NCBI GenBank assembly: GCA_934395135.1
Contig: CAKRRK010000007.1
Span: forward strand, 1-64,000
Length of the DNA stretch: 64,000 nt
Direction: 5' to 3'
From: an uncultured Eubacteriales bacterium
GTDB taxonomy: Bacteria > Bacillota > Clostridia > Oscillospirales > Butyricicoccaceae
Shown: in pieces, positions 6,966-15,166 of the stretch
Position numbering within the stretch: position 1 is the stretch's first letter
Layout of the letters: each line of letters opens with the position of its first letter
Program-made: the position numbers and the translations under genes
Notes under the pieces: model-generated
The model's database searches: none
Told to the model about the DNA's origin: nothing
What the model saw: the letters and a program-made list of their open reading frames with translations, nothing else

Positions 6966-7967
6966 ATGAATCGAATGGGAAAACAAACGATAACGTTTTC
7001 TTCTGCGCCGAAAATTCGGGGTTACGCGGCGGCAGTTGGGAAAAAGGAAGGGGACGGTCCGCTGCGGGACGGATTTGACCGGATTTACGAAGATGTCAAA
7101 CTGGGGCAGGACAGCTGGGAAAAGGCAGAGTCCGAACTGCAGAAAGCCGCGTTTTCTCTGGCGGCGGAAAAAGCGGGCCTTGCGGTAGGAGACTGCGATT
7201 TTATTTTGGGCGGCGATTTGCTGAACCAGTGCGTTGGCACCGCGTTTGCCCAGCGGGAAAGCGGCGTACCATTTCTTGGACTGTACGGCGCCTGCTCCAC
7301 CATGGCGGAAAGTCTGTTTCTGGGGAGCATTTTAGTGGACGGCGGTTATGGGGCGCATGTTCTGTGCGGCGCGTCTTCGCATTTTTGCTCCGCCGAGCGG
7401 CAGTACCGGTTTCCGTTGGCCTACGGCGGACAGCGGCCGCCTACCGCCCAGTGGACCGCCACCGCCGCCGGCAGCGTGCTCCTGGACCGGGCAGAGGGCG
7501 CCGTTTCCGTTACCCGGGGTATTTGCGGCAAAATTGTGGACATGGGAGTAAAAGACGCCAATAATATGGGCGCGGCTATGGCGCCGGCGGCGTATGATAC
7601 GCTGAAAGCTTTGTGGGAGGATACCGGCACCGGCCCGGAGGATTACGATTTTGTGCTCACCGGCGACCTTGGCGTTGTGGGCAGCAGCCTTCTTGCGGAA
7701 CTGTTTTCCAAAGACGGGGTGGATCTTTCGGAAAAGCATCTGGACGGCGGCGTTATGCTGTTTGACGAAACCCAGGACGTTCATGCCGGCGGCTCCGGGT
7801 GCGGCTGTTCTGCCGCAGTGCTGTGCGGCAGAGTACTGCGGGATATGGCCGCCGGCAAATACCATCGCGTGATTTTTGCCGCGACCGGCGCGCTGATGAG
7901 TCCAACCACCGTGCAGCAGGGAGAAAGCATCCCCGGCATTTGCCATGGCCTGGTACTGGAAGCATAG
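6966..7967 (+). CDS. spoVAD: Stage V sporulation protein AD
   Basis: The 333-residue soluble protein has the thiolase-like fold of SpoVAD, which binds dipicolinic acid on the outer face of the inner spore membrane. Recognisable segments are FILGGDLLNQ, the ACSTMAESL stretch replacing the thiolase nucleophile region (about residues 108-116), the GDLGVVGS region and the C-terminal GALMSPTTVQQGESIPGI. The start ATG follows GGCGGTGAGG; a second ATG three codons later is possible. It is flanked tightly by spoVAC and spoVAE. Confidence 0.95.
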   Translation: MNRMGKQTITFSSAPKIRGYAAAVGKKEGDGPLRDGFDRIYEDVKLGQDSWEKAESELQKAAFSLAAEKAGLAVGDCDFILGGDLLNQCVGTAFAQRESGVPFLGLYGACSTMAESLFLGSILVDGGYGAHVLCGASSHFCSAERQYRFPLAYGGQRPPTAQWTATAAGSVLLDRAEGAVSVTRGICGKIVDMGVKDANNMGAAMAPAAYDTLKALWEDTGTGPEDYDFVLTGDLGVVGSSLLAELFSKDGVDLSEKHLDGGVMLFDETQDVHAGGSGCGCSAAVLCGRVLRDMAAGKYHRVIFAATGALMSPTTVQQGESIPGICHGLVLEA

Positions 7968-7979
7968 GAGGTATACAAA

Positions 7980-8336
7980 ATGGAATATTTGATATCTTTT
8001 ATTACAGGTGGTATTATCTGCGCTGTCAGCCAAATTCTGATTGACAAAACAAAGCTGACGCCAGCCCGGATTTTGACGTTGTATGTCACGCTGGGAGTGG
8101 TCCTGACGGCGATCGGCGTTTATGAGCCGTTTGTCCAGTGGGCGGGCGCGGGGGCGTCGGTACCCATTCTCGGCTTTGGCTATGTTCTGGGCAAGGGCGT
8201 TTCGGAGGGCGTCGCGCAGCTGGGCCTTTTGGGGGCGTTTACCGGCGGTGTGAAAGGCGCGGCGGGCGGTATCGCGGCGGCTGTATTTTTCGGCTATCTG
8301 GTGTCCGTGCTTTTTCCGCCGTCGGACAAAAGCTGA
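7980..8336 (+). CDS. spoVAE: Stage V sporulation protein AE (SpoVAEb type)
   Basis: The 118-residue membrane protein has four hydrophobic segments and the family sequences GGIICAVSQILIDKT and LGFGYVLGKGV. It forms part of the SpoVA dipicolinic-acid channel with SpoVAC. The gene starts 13 bp after spoVAD behind GGAGG and is followed by a terminator, so the unit consists of C, D and E only; spoVAA, AB, AEa and AF are not here. Confidence 0.93.
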   Translation: MEYLISFITGGIICAVSQILIDKTKLTPARILTLYVTLGVVLTAIGVYEPFVQWAGAGASVPILGFGYVLGKGVSEGVAQLGLLGAFTGGVKGAAGGIAAAVFFGYLVSVLFPPSDKS

Positions 8337-8360
8337 GGTCTGGCACAGAAAACCATCGCT

Positions 8361-8385
8361 GCGGCGGCATGGCCGCCGCTTTTTT
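8361..8385 (+). terminator. Terminator after spoVAE
   Basis: Eight G:C pairs (GCGGCGGC/GCCGCCGC) with a three-base loop are followed by six Ts, 24 bp beyond the spoVAE stop. Confidence 0.85.
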
Positions 8386-8552
8386 GTTGGAAACCAACAG
8401 ACGAAACATTTTTGTTCCCGCCGGTTCCAAAGGCCGCTCTGCCATGGTATACTGGAAAAGACGGCGGCAGGCCTTTCAGCAAATCCGCCGGATGCCGCGC
8501 TGTCCCGATGCTCGGCAAAGCGGCAATTTTTGAAGACAGGAGGAGTAAGGGC

Positions 8553-8942
8553 ATGAAACTTGGAACAAAGGGCCGAAAGGAACAGATAGTCACGGAAGGG
8601 ATGCTGGCAAAGCATGTGGGAAGCGGCACAGTATCCGTTTTTGCGACGCCGATGATGATCGCAGGACTGGAGGGCACAGCGGAAGAAAGTGTCCGGGATG
8701 GTTTGGAAGCGGGAAAAACCACGGTGGGCACACGCATGGACTGTACCCATCTGGCCCCTACCCCGGCAGGCATGAAGGTTTGGTTTGAAACGGAACTGGT
8801 AGAAATAGACGGTAAACTCCTTACCTTCCGCGTGCAGGCCTTTGATGAATGCGGCCTGATTGGCGAGGGCACGCACCAGCGCGCGATTGTGACAAAAGAA
8901 CGGTTTGAAGCCCGGGCGAAGGAAAAGCTGCCCCGCGGATGA
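8553..8942 (+). CDS. FlK-like hotdog thioesterase
   Basis: The 129-residue product has the single hotdog fold of the fluoroacetyl-CoA thioesterase (FlK) family. Putative catalytic residues are Thr32 (in FATPMM), Glu40 (AGLEGTA) and His66 (CTHLAPT); the spacings of 8 and 26 residues equal those of the Thr42-Glu50-His76 triad of FlK. In most bacteria such proteins hydrolyse short acyl-CoA or are annotated as thioesterases of unknown substrate; the fluoroacetyl specificity is special to Streptomyces cattleya and should not be assumed. ATG 8553 is preceded by AGGAGGAG. It is a single-gene unit ending at a strong hairpin. Confidence 0.85.
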   Translation: MKLGTKGRKEQIVTEGMLAKHVGSGTVSVFATPMMIAGLEGTAEESVRDGLEAGKTTVGTRMDCTHLAPTPAGMKVWFETELVEIDGKLLTFRVQAFDECGLIGEGTHQRAIVTKERFEARAKEKLPRG

Positions 8943-8960
8943 AGATAGACAGAAAATAAG

Positions 8961-9000
8961 CCCTGCCCCCGCACTCCTTCCACAGAGTGCGGGGGCAGGG
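8961..9000. terminator. Strong hairpin between the thioesterase and the esterase
   Basis: A sixteen-pair G:C-rich perfect stem (CCCTGCCCCCGCACTC and complement) with an eight-base loop separates two convergent genes and probably terminates both. T tracts are short. Confidence 0.75.
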
Positions 9001-9034
9001 CAATTTTGGGAGAACCATTTGCCGCATTATCCCA

Positions 9035-9961
9035 TTACGATTGCGTCAGCAGGTCGAACACGGTGGACAGGGCGTCCCGGCATTCCCGGCTGAGGGGCAT
9101 CAGCGGCCAATCATGCATCATGCCGTCCCCCACATGCAGGCGGATGGAAGCACCGGTTTTCTTGGCCTGCTCTATAAATTTCTGCATTTGGGCAAAAAAG
9201 ATTTCATGGGTGCCGGAAAATACCTCAATGGGTGGGAATCGACTGAAGTCTCCGGCAAACGGCCAGGAAAAATAATCGTTGGAGTCGCAGGTAAGATTCA
9301 TAATTTCGCTCATAGAATAAAGGAACGAAGTGCAGAAAATTGGATCGGAAAGCTCCAGGGTCTGGATGTCTTTCACAAGGGATTCATCCGCGACGCTGAC
9401 CATTCCGGGGGAAAGCAGCACCAGCTTTGCCGGCATAACAAAGCTGGAATCCTGCTCCAAACCGGAAAAGCACATCATAATGGCAAGGGCAGCTCCAATG
9501 GAATCGCCCCAGACTCGTATGGTCGAAGCCGGGTGCTGCTGCAGCATTTCGCGGTAGGCCGCAAGGACCGCTTTGGTAGCACGGTGCATGTCGCTGTCCG
9601 GCAGCAGGGGATAGACGGGAAACCAAACCGTGGCGCCGTAGTATTCCGCGAGCTTGGCCGCGGCATTCCAGTGCAGAAGGTTTGCCTCTAAAAACATGCC
9701 GCCGCCATGCAAAAACAGAACGGCGGGACCGTTCTTTGCCGGCGTACCTTTGGGTGACAGCACATAGCAGGAACGGTTCGCAATGGTTTTTGTTTCAATA
9801 CGGACTCGGCTGTATAAAAATTTTGGCGGTGCAGAACGCCGTTTGGGCGCTGTTTTTTCAATGTATTCATTCAGATGCGGCGTATCCAGACTGTAAATTC
9901 GTTTGTGTCCGAACAGAGAAACCGCTTTTTCCATCGTGCGGTAGACCAGACTCTTTTTCAT
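9035..9961 (-). CDS. HSL-family alpha/beta-hydrolase (esterase/lipase)
   Basis: The 308-residue protein shows the hormone-sensitive-lipase type signatures: oxyanion motif HGGG at residues 85-88, nucleophile elbow GDSIG with Ser154, and a C-terminal His in the MMHDWPL context. Such enzymes hydrolyse short-chain acyl esters in the cytoplasm. ATG 9961 is chosen because AGGTGAAG lies just upstream; a GTG three codons earlier is an alternative start. It stands alone with a perfect promoter at 10097-10125 and a leader of about 125 bases containing a hairpin (10031-10062). Confidence 0.85.
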   Translation of the reverse strand: MKKSLVYRTMEKAVSLFGHKRIYSLDTPHLNEYIEKTAPKRRSAPPKFLYSRVRIETKTIANRSCYVLSPKGTPAKNGPAVLFLHGGGMFLEANLLHWNAAAKLAEYYGATVWFPVYPLLPDSDMHRATKAVLAAYREMLQQHPASTIRVWGDSIGAALAIMMCFSGLEQDSSFVMPAKLVLLSPGMVSVADESLVKDIQTLELSDPIFCTSFLYSMSEIMNLTCDSNDYFSWPFAGDFSRFPPIEVFSGTHEIFFAQMQKFIEQAKKTGASIRLHVGDGMMHDWPLMPLSRECRDALSTVFDLLTQS

Positions 9962-10030
9962 AAGCTTCACCTGCCGATCGTGTCAGTCTGTGCGCTGCGG
10001 CAAAAAGTAACCGCATGCATTGTATTGTGT

Positions 10031-10062
10031 GCCGGAACGCCGTGCTCTATGCGGCGTTCGGC
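10031..10062 (-). other. Hairpin in the esterase 5' leader
   Basis: GAACGCCG pairs with CGGCGTTC, extended by GCC/GGC outside one mismatch, around a nine-base loop. It lies between the promoter (10097-10125) and the start codon of the esterase gene and so would be transcribed as part of its leader. No T tract follows, so it is not a terminator; a role in RNA stability or regulation is possible but unproven. Confidence 0.4.
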
Positions 10063-10096
10063 GGCATAGCGGTTGCAGTGCAATTTTTTATATAGT

Positions 10097-10125
10097 ATTA
10101 TACGCAGGTTTAAAAATCTTGTCAA
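10097..10125 (-). promoter_or_regulatory. Consensus promoter of the esterase gene
   Basis: Perfect TTGACA (10125-10120) and TATAAT (10102-10097) hexamers with a 17-bp spacer point toward the esterase. Confidence 0.85.
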
Positions 10126-10230
10126 TGAAAACGAATGGTCCTGGTTTGCAATTTCTCCGGGAGGGTTTGGCTGGCGGCTGGCCTTGAGAGAAACCGGGGA
10201 AAAGAGGCTGGGATCCAGGGGGACTTTTCG

Positions 10231-11160
10231 TTATGGCTTGTTTTGGTTCGCTTTTTTTCTGCGGCGGCGTACAAAGACAACCAGGACAACCCCAAAAAGG
10301 AGCAGCGCACCGCCGAAGATCCACCCGGCCGGCGGCATTTTTGACGGAGCGGGCTGCTCGGCAGAGGGCAGCAGTGCGGACAGCGCGGACAAATCCTCTT
10401 CCGCCATGGTATAATCCGCGGTCATAAGCCGGCTCATAAACAGATTATAGCGATCCACCTCGCCAAGCGGAGTGACGGCGGCATAGGAGACCAACCTTCC
10501 GTCCGCCGCAAACTGTTCGATAAAAAGGAGGGAATCAAAGTCGGTTATATCGCGGTTTTTGACGTTGGTAAGCACAATGTCCTGGACAGCTGCCGCAAAT
10601 TGGCCGGGATCCAGCTCGCGCCGGCGGTCGCCGCAGGTTAAAACCACGGTTTCCACCGGGGAATCCGACAAAGGGGCTTCTTCCAAAAACGCCGCGAGAC
10701 AGATCTGCCGTCCGAGGCTTGCCCGTTCTTCTTCCGCGCGGGCAAAGGAGCCGTCGTTCAGGTAATCCTGCAGCCGCCGAGTCTGGTCAAACCGGTCGGC
10801 GTCTGCCAGCCGGAGAAAGGAATCGGTTCGCTCCGCAATTTCATAAAGATAGAAGTTGTTCGCATCGATGTAGCCAAAGAGATATTCCGTGTCTGGCGCC
10901 GGGATCCGGCTTCCAAAATCGCAGTGGGGGAACGAAAGCGCCGTGCCTTCCGCCGCCGCCCCTTTCAGAACAAGGGTGGGCAGAATCTCCGAAGAAGCGA
11001 CCGTACCGTCCTCTGACAGCGTATAGGATTCCACCGTCCCCACAAAAACCAAGGCATCGTCCTGCTGCAGCAGCATCTCGGGCACGTCGTCGGCAAACGC
11101 CGGGATGGCGGTGACAAGAAACCACGCCGCAGCACCCAGGCCAGCAATCCATCGTTTCAT
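10231..11160 (-). CDS. Secreted protein with C-terminal membrane anchor, unknown function
   Basis: The 309-residue protein has a signal peptide (residues 1-23, ending AFA-DD), an extracytoplasmic domain of about 255 residues with two cysteines spaced far apart, a Pro/Ser linker (PSAEQPAPSKMPP), one transmembrane helix (about 281-300) and a highly basic tail RRRRKK. This topology is that of a surface protein held in the membrane like an LPXTG protein but without the sorting motif. No named domain is recognised; the pattern of a secreted EPS/NTR-like beta-rich domain is only a guess. ATG 11160 follows GGAGGGTTTGCG. Monocistronic. Confidence 0.75.
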   Translation of the reverse strand: MKRWIAGLGAAAWFLVTAIPAFADDVPEMLLQQDDALVFVGTVESYTLSEDGTVASSEILPTLVLKGAAAEGTALSFPHCDFGSRIPAPDTEYLFGYIDANNFYLYEIAERTDSFLRLADADRFDQTRRLQDYLNDGSFARAEEERASLGRQICLAAFLEEAPLSDSPVETVVLTCGDRRRELDPGQFAAAVQDIVLTNVKNRDITDFDSLLFIEQFAADGRLVSYAAVTPLGEVDRYNLFMSRLMTADYTMAEEDLSALSALLPSAEQPAPSKMPPAGWIFGGALLLFGVVLVVFVRRRRKKANQNKP

Positions 11161-11330
11161 CGCAAACCCTCCAGTTGAAAATCATGTCTTTATTGTACCA
11201 TAGACAGGGGGGAGAAAGCAGAAATGCGGCGGAAAGTTTACAATTTCTATACAAAAAGAGGTTCAGAGCTCTGTCGCAGAGCGCTCGCGGGAGGAACCGC
11301 AGTGCCTGCCGCAACACCGCTGGGAGCACC

Positions 11331-11363
11331 AAAAAAGACTCCAGCCAAAGCGATGGCGGAGTC
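11331..11363 (-). terminator. Terminator after trmD
   Basis: On the minus strand GACTCC(A)GCCA pairs with TGGCGGAGTC and is followed by six Ts (11336-11331), 27 bp after the trmD stop. Confidence 0.85.
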
Positions 11364-11389
11364 CTGCGGGCGGAGAGCAGCGCCGGCGG

Positions 11390-12127
11390 TCAGTCGCCGT
11401 CTTCCGCCTGGAGTTTTTGCAGAATGTTCTGGTCCAGCTTGGATTCCGGCTGGAACGAGGCGAACAAATCCGGCCGGCAGGCTTTGGTCTTGCGGAGAGA
11501 CATTTCCCGCCGCCAGGCTTGGATGTTTGCATGGTGGCCGGACAGCAGAACCTCCGGCACTGCCCGTCCCTCCCAAACCGCGGGTTTGGTATACTGGGGA
11601 TATTCCAGCAGGCCGTTCCAGTGGCTTTCTTCTGTAAAGCAGGCTTCGTCCGGCAAAACGCCGGGGACCATCCGGCAGACGGCGTCCGCCACGGCCATGG
11701 CTGGAAGTTCGCCGCCGGTGAGGACAAAATCCCCCAGGGACAGCTCTTCGTCCACACAGTGGTCGATAAACCGTTGGTCCACACCCTCGTAATGGCCGCA
11801 GACCAGGATAATGTGCTCCTGCGTCAGAAGTTCCCGGGCTTTTGCCTGGGTAAAAGGCTGGCCCGCGGGACTCATAAGAACGGTATGCACATGGGAACCG
11901 CCGCACAAGTGTTGGTGGCAGCGGTACAGCGGTTCGGCCAGCATCACCATGCCCATGCCGCCGCCATAGGGGGAATCGTCCGCCTTATGATGTTTATCCG
12001 GCGCAAAATCCCGGATGTTAACCGGACAGATGGAAACAAGGCCGGCTTTCTGCGCCCGCCCCATAATGCTTTCCGCCATGCCGGCAGCCACCATGGCGGG
12101 AAACAGAGTCATAATATCAATCTTCAT
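11390..12127 (-). CDS. trmD: tRNA (guanine-N1)-methyltransferase TrmD
   Basis: The 245-residue enzyme methylates G37 of tRNAs with S-adenosylmethionine and prevents +1 frameshifting. Conserved elements are the N-terminal MTLFP, SPYGGGMGMV near residue 57, CGHYEGVD, and the trefoil-knot SAM-binding stretch DFVLTGGELPAM. ATG 12127 overlaps the end of rimM by 11 bp, showing translational coupling; six further upstream codons are part of the rimM shadow. rimM-trmD is the classical order in bacteria. Confidence 0.96.
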   Translation of the reverse strand: MKIDIMTLFPAMVAAGMAESIMGRAQKAGLVSICPVNIRDFAPDKHHKADDSPYGGGMGMVMLAEPLYRCHQHLCGGSHVHTVLMSPAGQPFTQAKARELLTQEHIILVCGHYEGVDQRFIDHCVDEELSLGDFVLTGGELPAMAVADAVCRMVPGVLPDEACFTEESHWNGLLEYPQYTKPAVWEGRAVPEVLLSGHHANIQAWRREMSLRKTKACRPDLFASFQPESKLDQNILQKLQAEDGD

Positions 12128-12629
12128 CGCCGTACATCCCTTCAATGGAGCGGACGGTAATGCATTCCGTTTCGTGGTCGATGCCCTGCAGAAACGCAGG
12201 TACCGCGGGAATCAGGTATTGCCTTCCGGCGTCGTCCCGGACGACATAAATATCGTTGGCAGGATTTTGCAGGACGTCGGACAGTGTGCCCAGTACCCGG
12301 TTAAGGCGCTGGTCAAACACGCGGTACCCTAATATATCCTGGATAAAAACCAGATCTTCCGGCAGCGTAACATCATCCCGGTTCATATATAGCACACGGT
12401 TCCGCAGCGTTTCTGCCTGGTCGATGCTGTCGACGCCCTCTATGCGCAAAATGACGCAGCCCTTATGCACTCTGGCCTGCTGGATGGACAGCGGCTCGCC
12501 GGTTTCCCAGTACAGGGTATCAAATTCCGCAAGAAACGAGGGGCTGTCGCACCAGGGCTGGACTTTCACATCGCCTGCGATGCCGTGGGTGTTGACAATT
12601 TTTCCGATTTCAAGATATTGTTTTTTCAT
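12117..12629 (-). CDS. rimM: 16S rRNA processing / ribosome maturation factor RimM
   Basis: The 170-residue protein has the N-terminal RimM beta barrel (LEIGKIVNTHGIAGDVKV) and the C-terminal PRC-barrel domain (VFIQDILGYRVFD to IPAVPAF). RimM binds S19 and assists assembly of the 30S head. The gene is separated from khpA by a hairpin (12651-12683) with no promoter visible in between, so expression likely depends on read-through from the rpsP operon. Confidence 0.95.
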   Translation of the reverse strand: MKKQYLEIGKIVNTHGIAGDVKVQPWCDSPSFLAEFDTLYWETGEPLSIQQARVHKGCVILRIEGVDSIDQAETLRNRVLYMNRDDVTLPEDLVFIQDILGYRVFDQRLNRVLGTLSDVLQNPANDIYVVRDDAGRQYLIPAVPAFLQGIDHETECITVRSIEGMYGDED

Positions 12630-12650
12630 AAGTACAGCCTCCAGACATGG

Positions 12651-12683
12651 AAAAAAGAGCTGCTATGATAAACGTAGCAGCTC
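12651..12683 (-). terminator. Terminator or attenuator between khpA and rimM
   Basis: A nine-pair stem (GAGCTGCTA/TAGCAGCTC) with nine-base loop is followed on the minus strand by six Ts. It lies inside the conserved ffh-rpsP-khpA-rimM-trmD block and would reduce transcription of rimM-trmD relative to rpsP. Confidence 0.8.
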
Positions 12684-12691
12684 CCTTGGTT

Positions 12692-12922
12692 TTAGTCGCA
12701 AATATCCACTGAAACCTTTTGATTGGAACGGTTTCCGACGGATTTCATAAGAGTACGAATCTCTTTTGCGATACGGCCATGACGACCTATAACCTTACCC
12801 ATATCCTCCGGGGCGACGCGAAGTTCGAAAACAATCTCATCGTCACGCTGGAGTTCGGTAACGGAAACAGCGTCAGGCTCATTTACCAAAGCCTTCGCGA
12901 TGTAGGTTAAAAGTTCTTTCAT
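12692..12922 (-). CDS. khpA: KH-domain RNA-binding protein KhpA
   Basis: The 76-residue protein is a single KH domain with the GxxG loop (GRHG at about residues 52-55) in the context GKVIGRHGRIAKEIR. KhpA pairs with KhpB/Jag in Gram-positive bacteria and influences cell division and RNA stability. It follows rpsP by 17 bp, the usual place for the ylqC/khpA gene. Confidence 0.93.
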   Translation of the reverse strand: MKELLTYIAKALVNEPDAVSVTELQRDDEIVFELRVAPEDMGKVIGRHGRIAKEIRTLMKSVGNRSNQKVSVDICD

Positions 12923-12939
12923 GACAACAACCTCACTGA

Positions 12940-13179
12940 TTAAAGAACACCAGATTTTTTAAGGATGGAACGGACGGTGTCCGTTGGCTGAGCGCCGTTT
13001 TTGATCCACTGGCGCGCCTTGTCGGCGTCAACCTGGATCGCAACGGGTTCTACAAGCGGGTTGTAAGTTCCGATTTCCTCGATGAAACGACCGTCGCGGG
13101 GATAACGGGAATCTGCAACAACAATACGATAGAACGGGGCTTTTTTTGCGCCCAATCTGCGAAGTCTGATCTTTACCAT
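12940..13179 (-). CDS. rpsP: 30S ribosomal protein S16
   Basis: The 79-residue product is a normal-length S16 with MVKIRLRRLGAKKAPFYRIVVADSR and the GRFIEEIGTYNP segment. It stabilises the 5' domain of 16S rRNA. AAGGAGG lies upstream of ATG 13179, and the gene follows ffh by 59 bp in the conserved operon. Confidence 0.97.
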   Translation of the reverse strand: MVKIRLRRLGAKKAPFYRIVVADSRYPRDGRFIEEIGTYNPLVEPVAIQVDADKARQWIKNGAQPTDTVRSILKKSGVL

Positions 13180-13238
13180 AGCTTTTTCACCTCCTTAAAA
13201 CAGGCTGGTTCTATTCTAAAAAACATGCAAGCGGGAGT

Positions 13239-14621
13239 TTAGAACGGGAATTTTAATCCACCGGGAAGTCCTTTGCCGAAACCGGGGAATCCGCCTTTCT
13301 TTTTGCCCTTTTTTTTCAGGCGTTTGCCAAGTCCGGAATATTGCTTTGCCATCTTCTGCGTCATTTCAAATTGCTTGAGAAGGCGGTTGACGTCCTCAAC
13401 TTTCATTCCGCAGCCGGCGGCGATGCGCTTTTTGCGGCTGAAATTGATGAGAGAGGGATTGTCCCGTTCCTTGGGCGTCATAGAAAGAAGAATGGCCTCC
13501 GTGCGAGCCAGGGCCTTTTCGTCCAGCTGCGCGCCTTTCAGGGCGGAAGTATCTACACCGGGCATCATTCCGAGAAGTTCGTCGATGGATCCCATCTTTT
13601 TGACTTGGGAAAGCTGTTCGTAAAAGTCCGTCAGGGTAAGTTTGGAGGACCGCATTTTCTTTTCCAGGTCCTCTGCTTTTTTCATATCGAAATTCTGCTG
13701 CGCTTTTTCAATGAAAGTGAGCATATCGCCCATCCCAAGGATGCGGGATGCCATGCGTTCCGGATGAAACGTTTCGATGTTGTCCAGCTTTTCGCCGGTG
13801 CCGATAAATTTGATCGGCTTGCCGGTGACCGCCTTAACGGACAAGGCTGCGCCGCCTCGGGCGTCGCCGTCCATTTTGCTCATCAGCACGCCGCTGACGC
13901 CCAGCGCCTCGTCAAAGGCGGTGGATACGTTGACGGCGTCCTGGCCGGTCATCGCGTCTACCACCAGCATAATTTCGTTGGGCTTGACCGCGGCCTTGAT
14001 GCGCTTGAGTTCGTCCATCAGGGCTTCGTCAATGTGCAGACGGCCCGCGGTATCAAGAAAAACAATGTCATACGCGTTTTGGGTGCCGTAGGTTACGCCG
14101 TGCCGGGCGATTTCCACCGGGTCGCCCTGCCCCTCGTCAAAGACCGGGATGCCGAGCTGGCCGCCGACGACCTTGAGCTGGTCGATGGCCGCGGGGCGGT
14201 ATACGTCGCACGCTACCAGCAGAACCCGTTTGGACTGCTGTTTCTGAAACAGGCCCGCAAGCTTTGCGGCATTGGTGGTTTTGCCGGCGCCCTGCAGGCC
14301 GACCATCATAACGACGGTAGGGCCGGTGGAGGACGTGTTGAGTTTCGCGGCGGCGCCGCCCATCAGCGTGGTCAGTTCCTCGTTGACAATTTTGACGACC
14401 TGCTGCGCGGGGTTCAGACCGTCCAGAATTTCTGTATCCACTGCCCTCTGGGTTACGGCCTTAATAAAATCCTTGACCACCTTGAAGTTTACGTCCGCCT
14501 CCAGAAGCGCGAGACGAATTTCCCGCATAGCGTCGCGAACGTCGGATTCCGTCAGCCGGCCGCGGCTGCGAAGCTTTTTAAACGTGGAAGCGATTTTTTG
14601 GGATAAACCTTCAAATGCCAT
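13239..14621 (-). CDS. ffh: Signal recognition particle GTPase Ffh (SRP54)
   Basis: The 460-residue protein has the N domain, the G domain (GLQGAGKTT P loop at about residue 108, DTAGRLH, SKMDGDARGGAAL) and a Met-rich M domain with the GCGMKVEDVNRLLKQFEMTQ region that binds 4.5S RNA and signal peptides. The C-terminus is a Lys/Gly-rich tail as in other Firmicutes. It works with FtsY to target membrane proteins. It lies one base after ylxM and is probably co-transcribed from the 15046-15074 promoter. Confidence 0.97.
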   Translation of the reverse strand: MAFEGLSQKIASTFKKLRSRGRLTESDVRDAMREIRLALLEADVNFKVVKDFIKAVTQRAVDTEILDGLNPAQQVVKIVNEELTTLMGGAAAKLNTSSTGPTVVMMVGLQGAGKTTNAAKLAGLFQKQQSKRVLLVACDVYRPAAIDQLKVVGGQLGIPVFDEGQGDPVEIARHGVTYGTQNAYDIVFLDTAGRLHIDEALMDELKRIKAAVKPNEIMLVVDAMTGQDAVNVSTAFDEALGVSGVLMSKMDGDARGGAALSVKAVTGKPIKFIGTGEKLDNIETFHPERMASRILGMGDMLTFIEKAQQNFDMKKAEDLEKKMRSSKLTLTDFYEQLSQVKKMGSIDELLGMMPGVDTSALKGAQLDEKALARTEAILLSMTPKERDNPSLINFSRKKRIAAGCGMKVEDVNRLLKQFEMTQKMAKQYSGLGKRLKKKGKKKGGFPGFGKGLPGGLKFPF

Positions 14622-14622
14622 A

Positions 14623-15000
14623 CTATCCCTCCTGGGTAGGCTCGGAACGATTGACGATTGTTTGGATGGTATCGGTCAGGCGCCGGATGTCCGCGCTGCG
14701 GTACCGCGCCATATTGATCTGGTGGAGTTCCGCGGCAGCCACGGAAATGGCCTGGATATCCTGGTCGATTCTGCCGTACCGCCGGACAAGGGAGAGCTTG
14801 CGCTCCATTTCCTGGAGAATGCGCTCCGCCCGGACGATGCCGTCTCTGGCGCCCTGCCGTGTAATGCCGAGGTTTTCCGAAATTTCAGAAAGCGATAAAT
14901 CCTCATTATAATAAAGGTCGAACAGCTCTTTCTGTTTTTCCGTCAGGATTTCGCCGTAAAAATCAAACAGGAGACACATCTGAAATGTTTCTTTTTTCAT
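14623..15000 (-). CDS. ylxM: YlxM-type DNA-binding protein (UPF0122)
   Basis: The 125-residue helical protein carries a sigma-70 region 4-like helix-turn-helix (LSLSEISENLGITRQGARDGIVRAE, about residues 35-59). YlxM homologues lie next to ffh across Firmicutes; in streptococci the protein modulates SRP GTPase activity. ATG 15000 follows GGAGGGACCGGC; a longer upstream ORF would start inside the promoter and is rejected. First gene of the operon. Confidence 0.9.
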   Translation of the reverse strand: MKKETFQMCLLFDFYGEILTEKQKELFDLYYNEDLSLSEISENLGITRQGARDGIVRAERILQEMERKLSLVRRYGRIDQDIQAISVAAAELHQINMARYRSADIRRLTDTIQTIVNRSEPTQEG

Positions 15001-15045
15001 GCCGGTCCCTCCGATGTAAAGCGAATGGCCTTTACAATAAATATT

Positions 15046-15074
15046 ATGATAAAACAAAAAAATGGCCTTGTCAA
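15046..15074 (-). promoter_or_regulatory. Promoter of ylxM-ffh-rpsP-khpA
   Basis: TTGACA (15074-15069), 17-bp spacer, TATCAT (15051-15046), about 46 bases before the ylxM start. Confidence 0.75.
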
Positions 15075-15102
15075 GGAAAAATTCCGGGTAAAAATAAAAA
15101 AG

Positions 15103-15131
15103 TAGACGAAAACTTAGAAACGAGGTATAAT
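15103..15131 (+). promoter_or_regulatory. Promoter of yfmF-yfmH-lgt-folD
   Basis: TAGACG, 17-bp spacer and TATAAT (15126-15131) lie back to back with the ylxM promoter, so the two operons diverge from a common 120-bp region. Confidence 0.65.
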
Positions 15132-15166
15132 TTTATCAGCATATTCAGCAGACACAGGAGGCTTTT

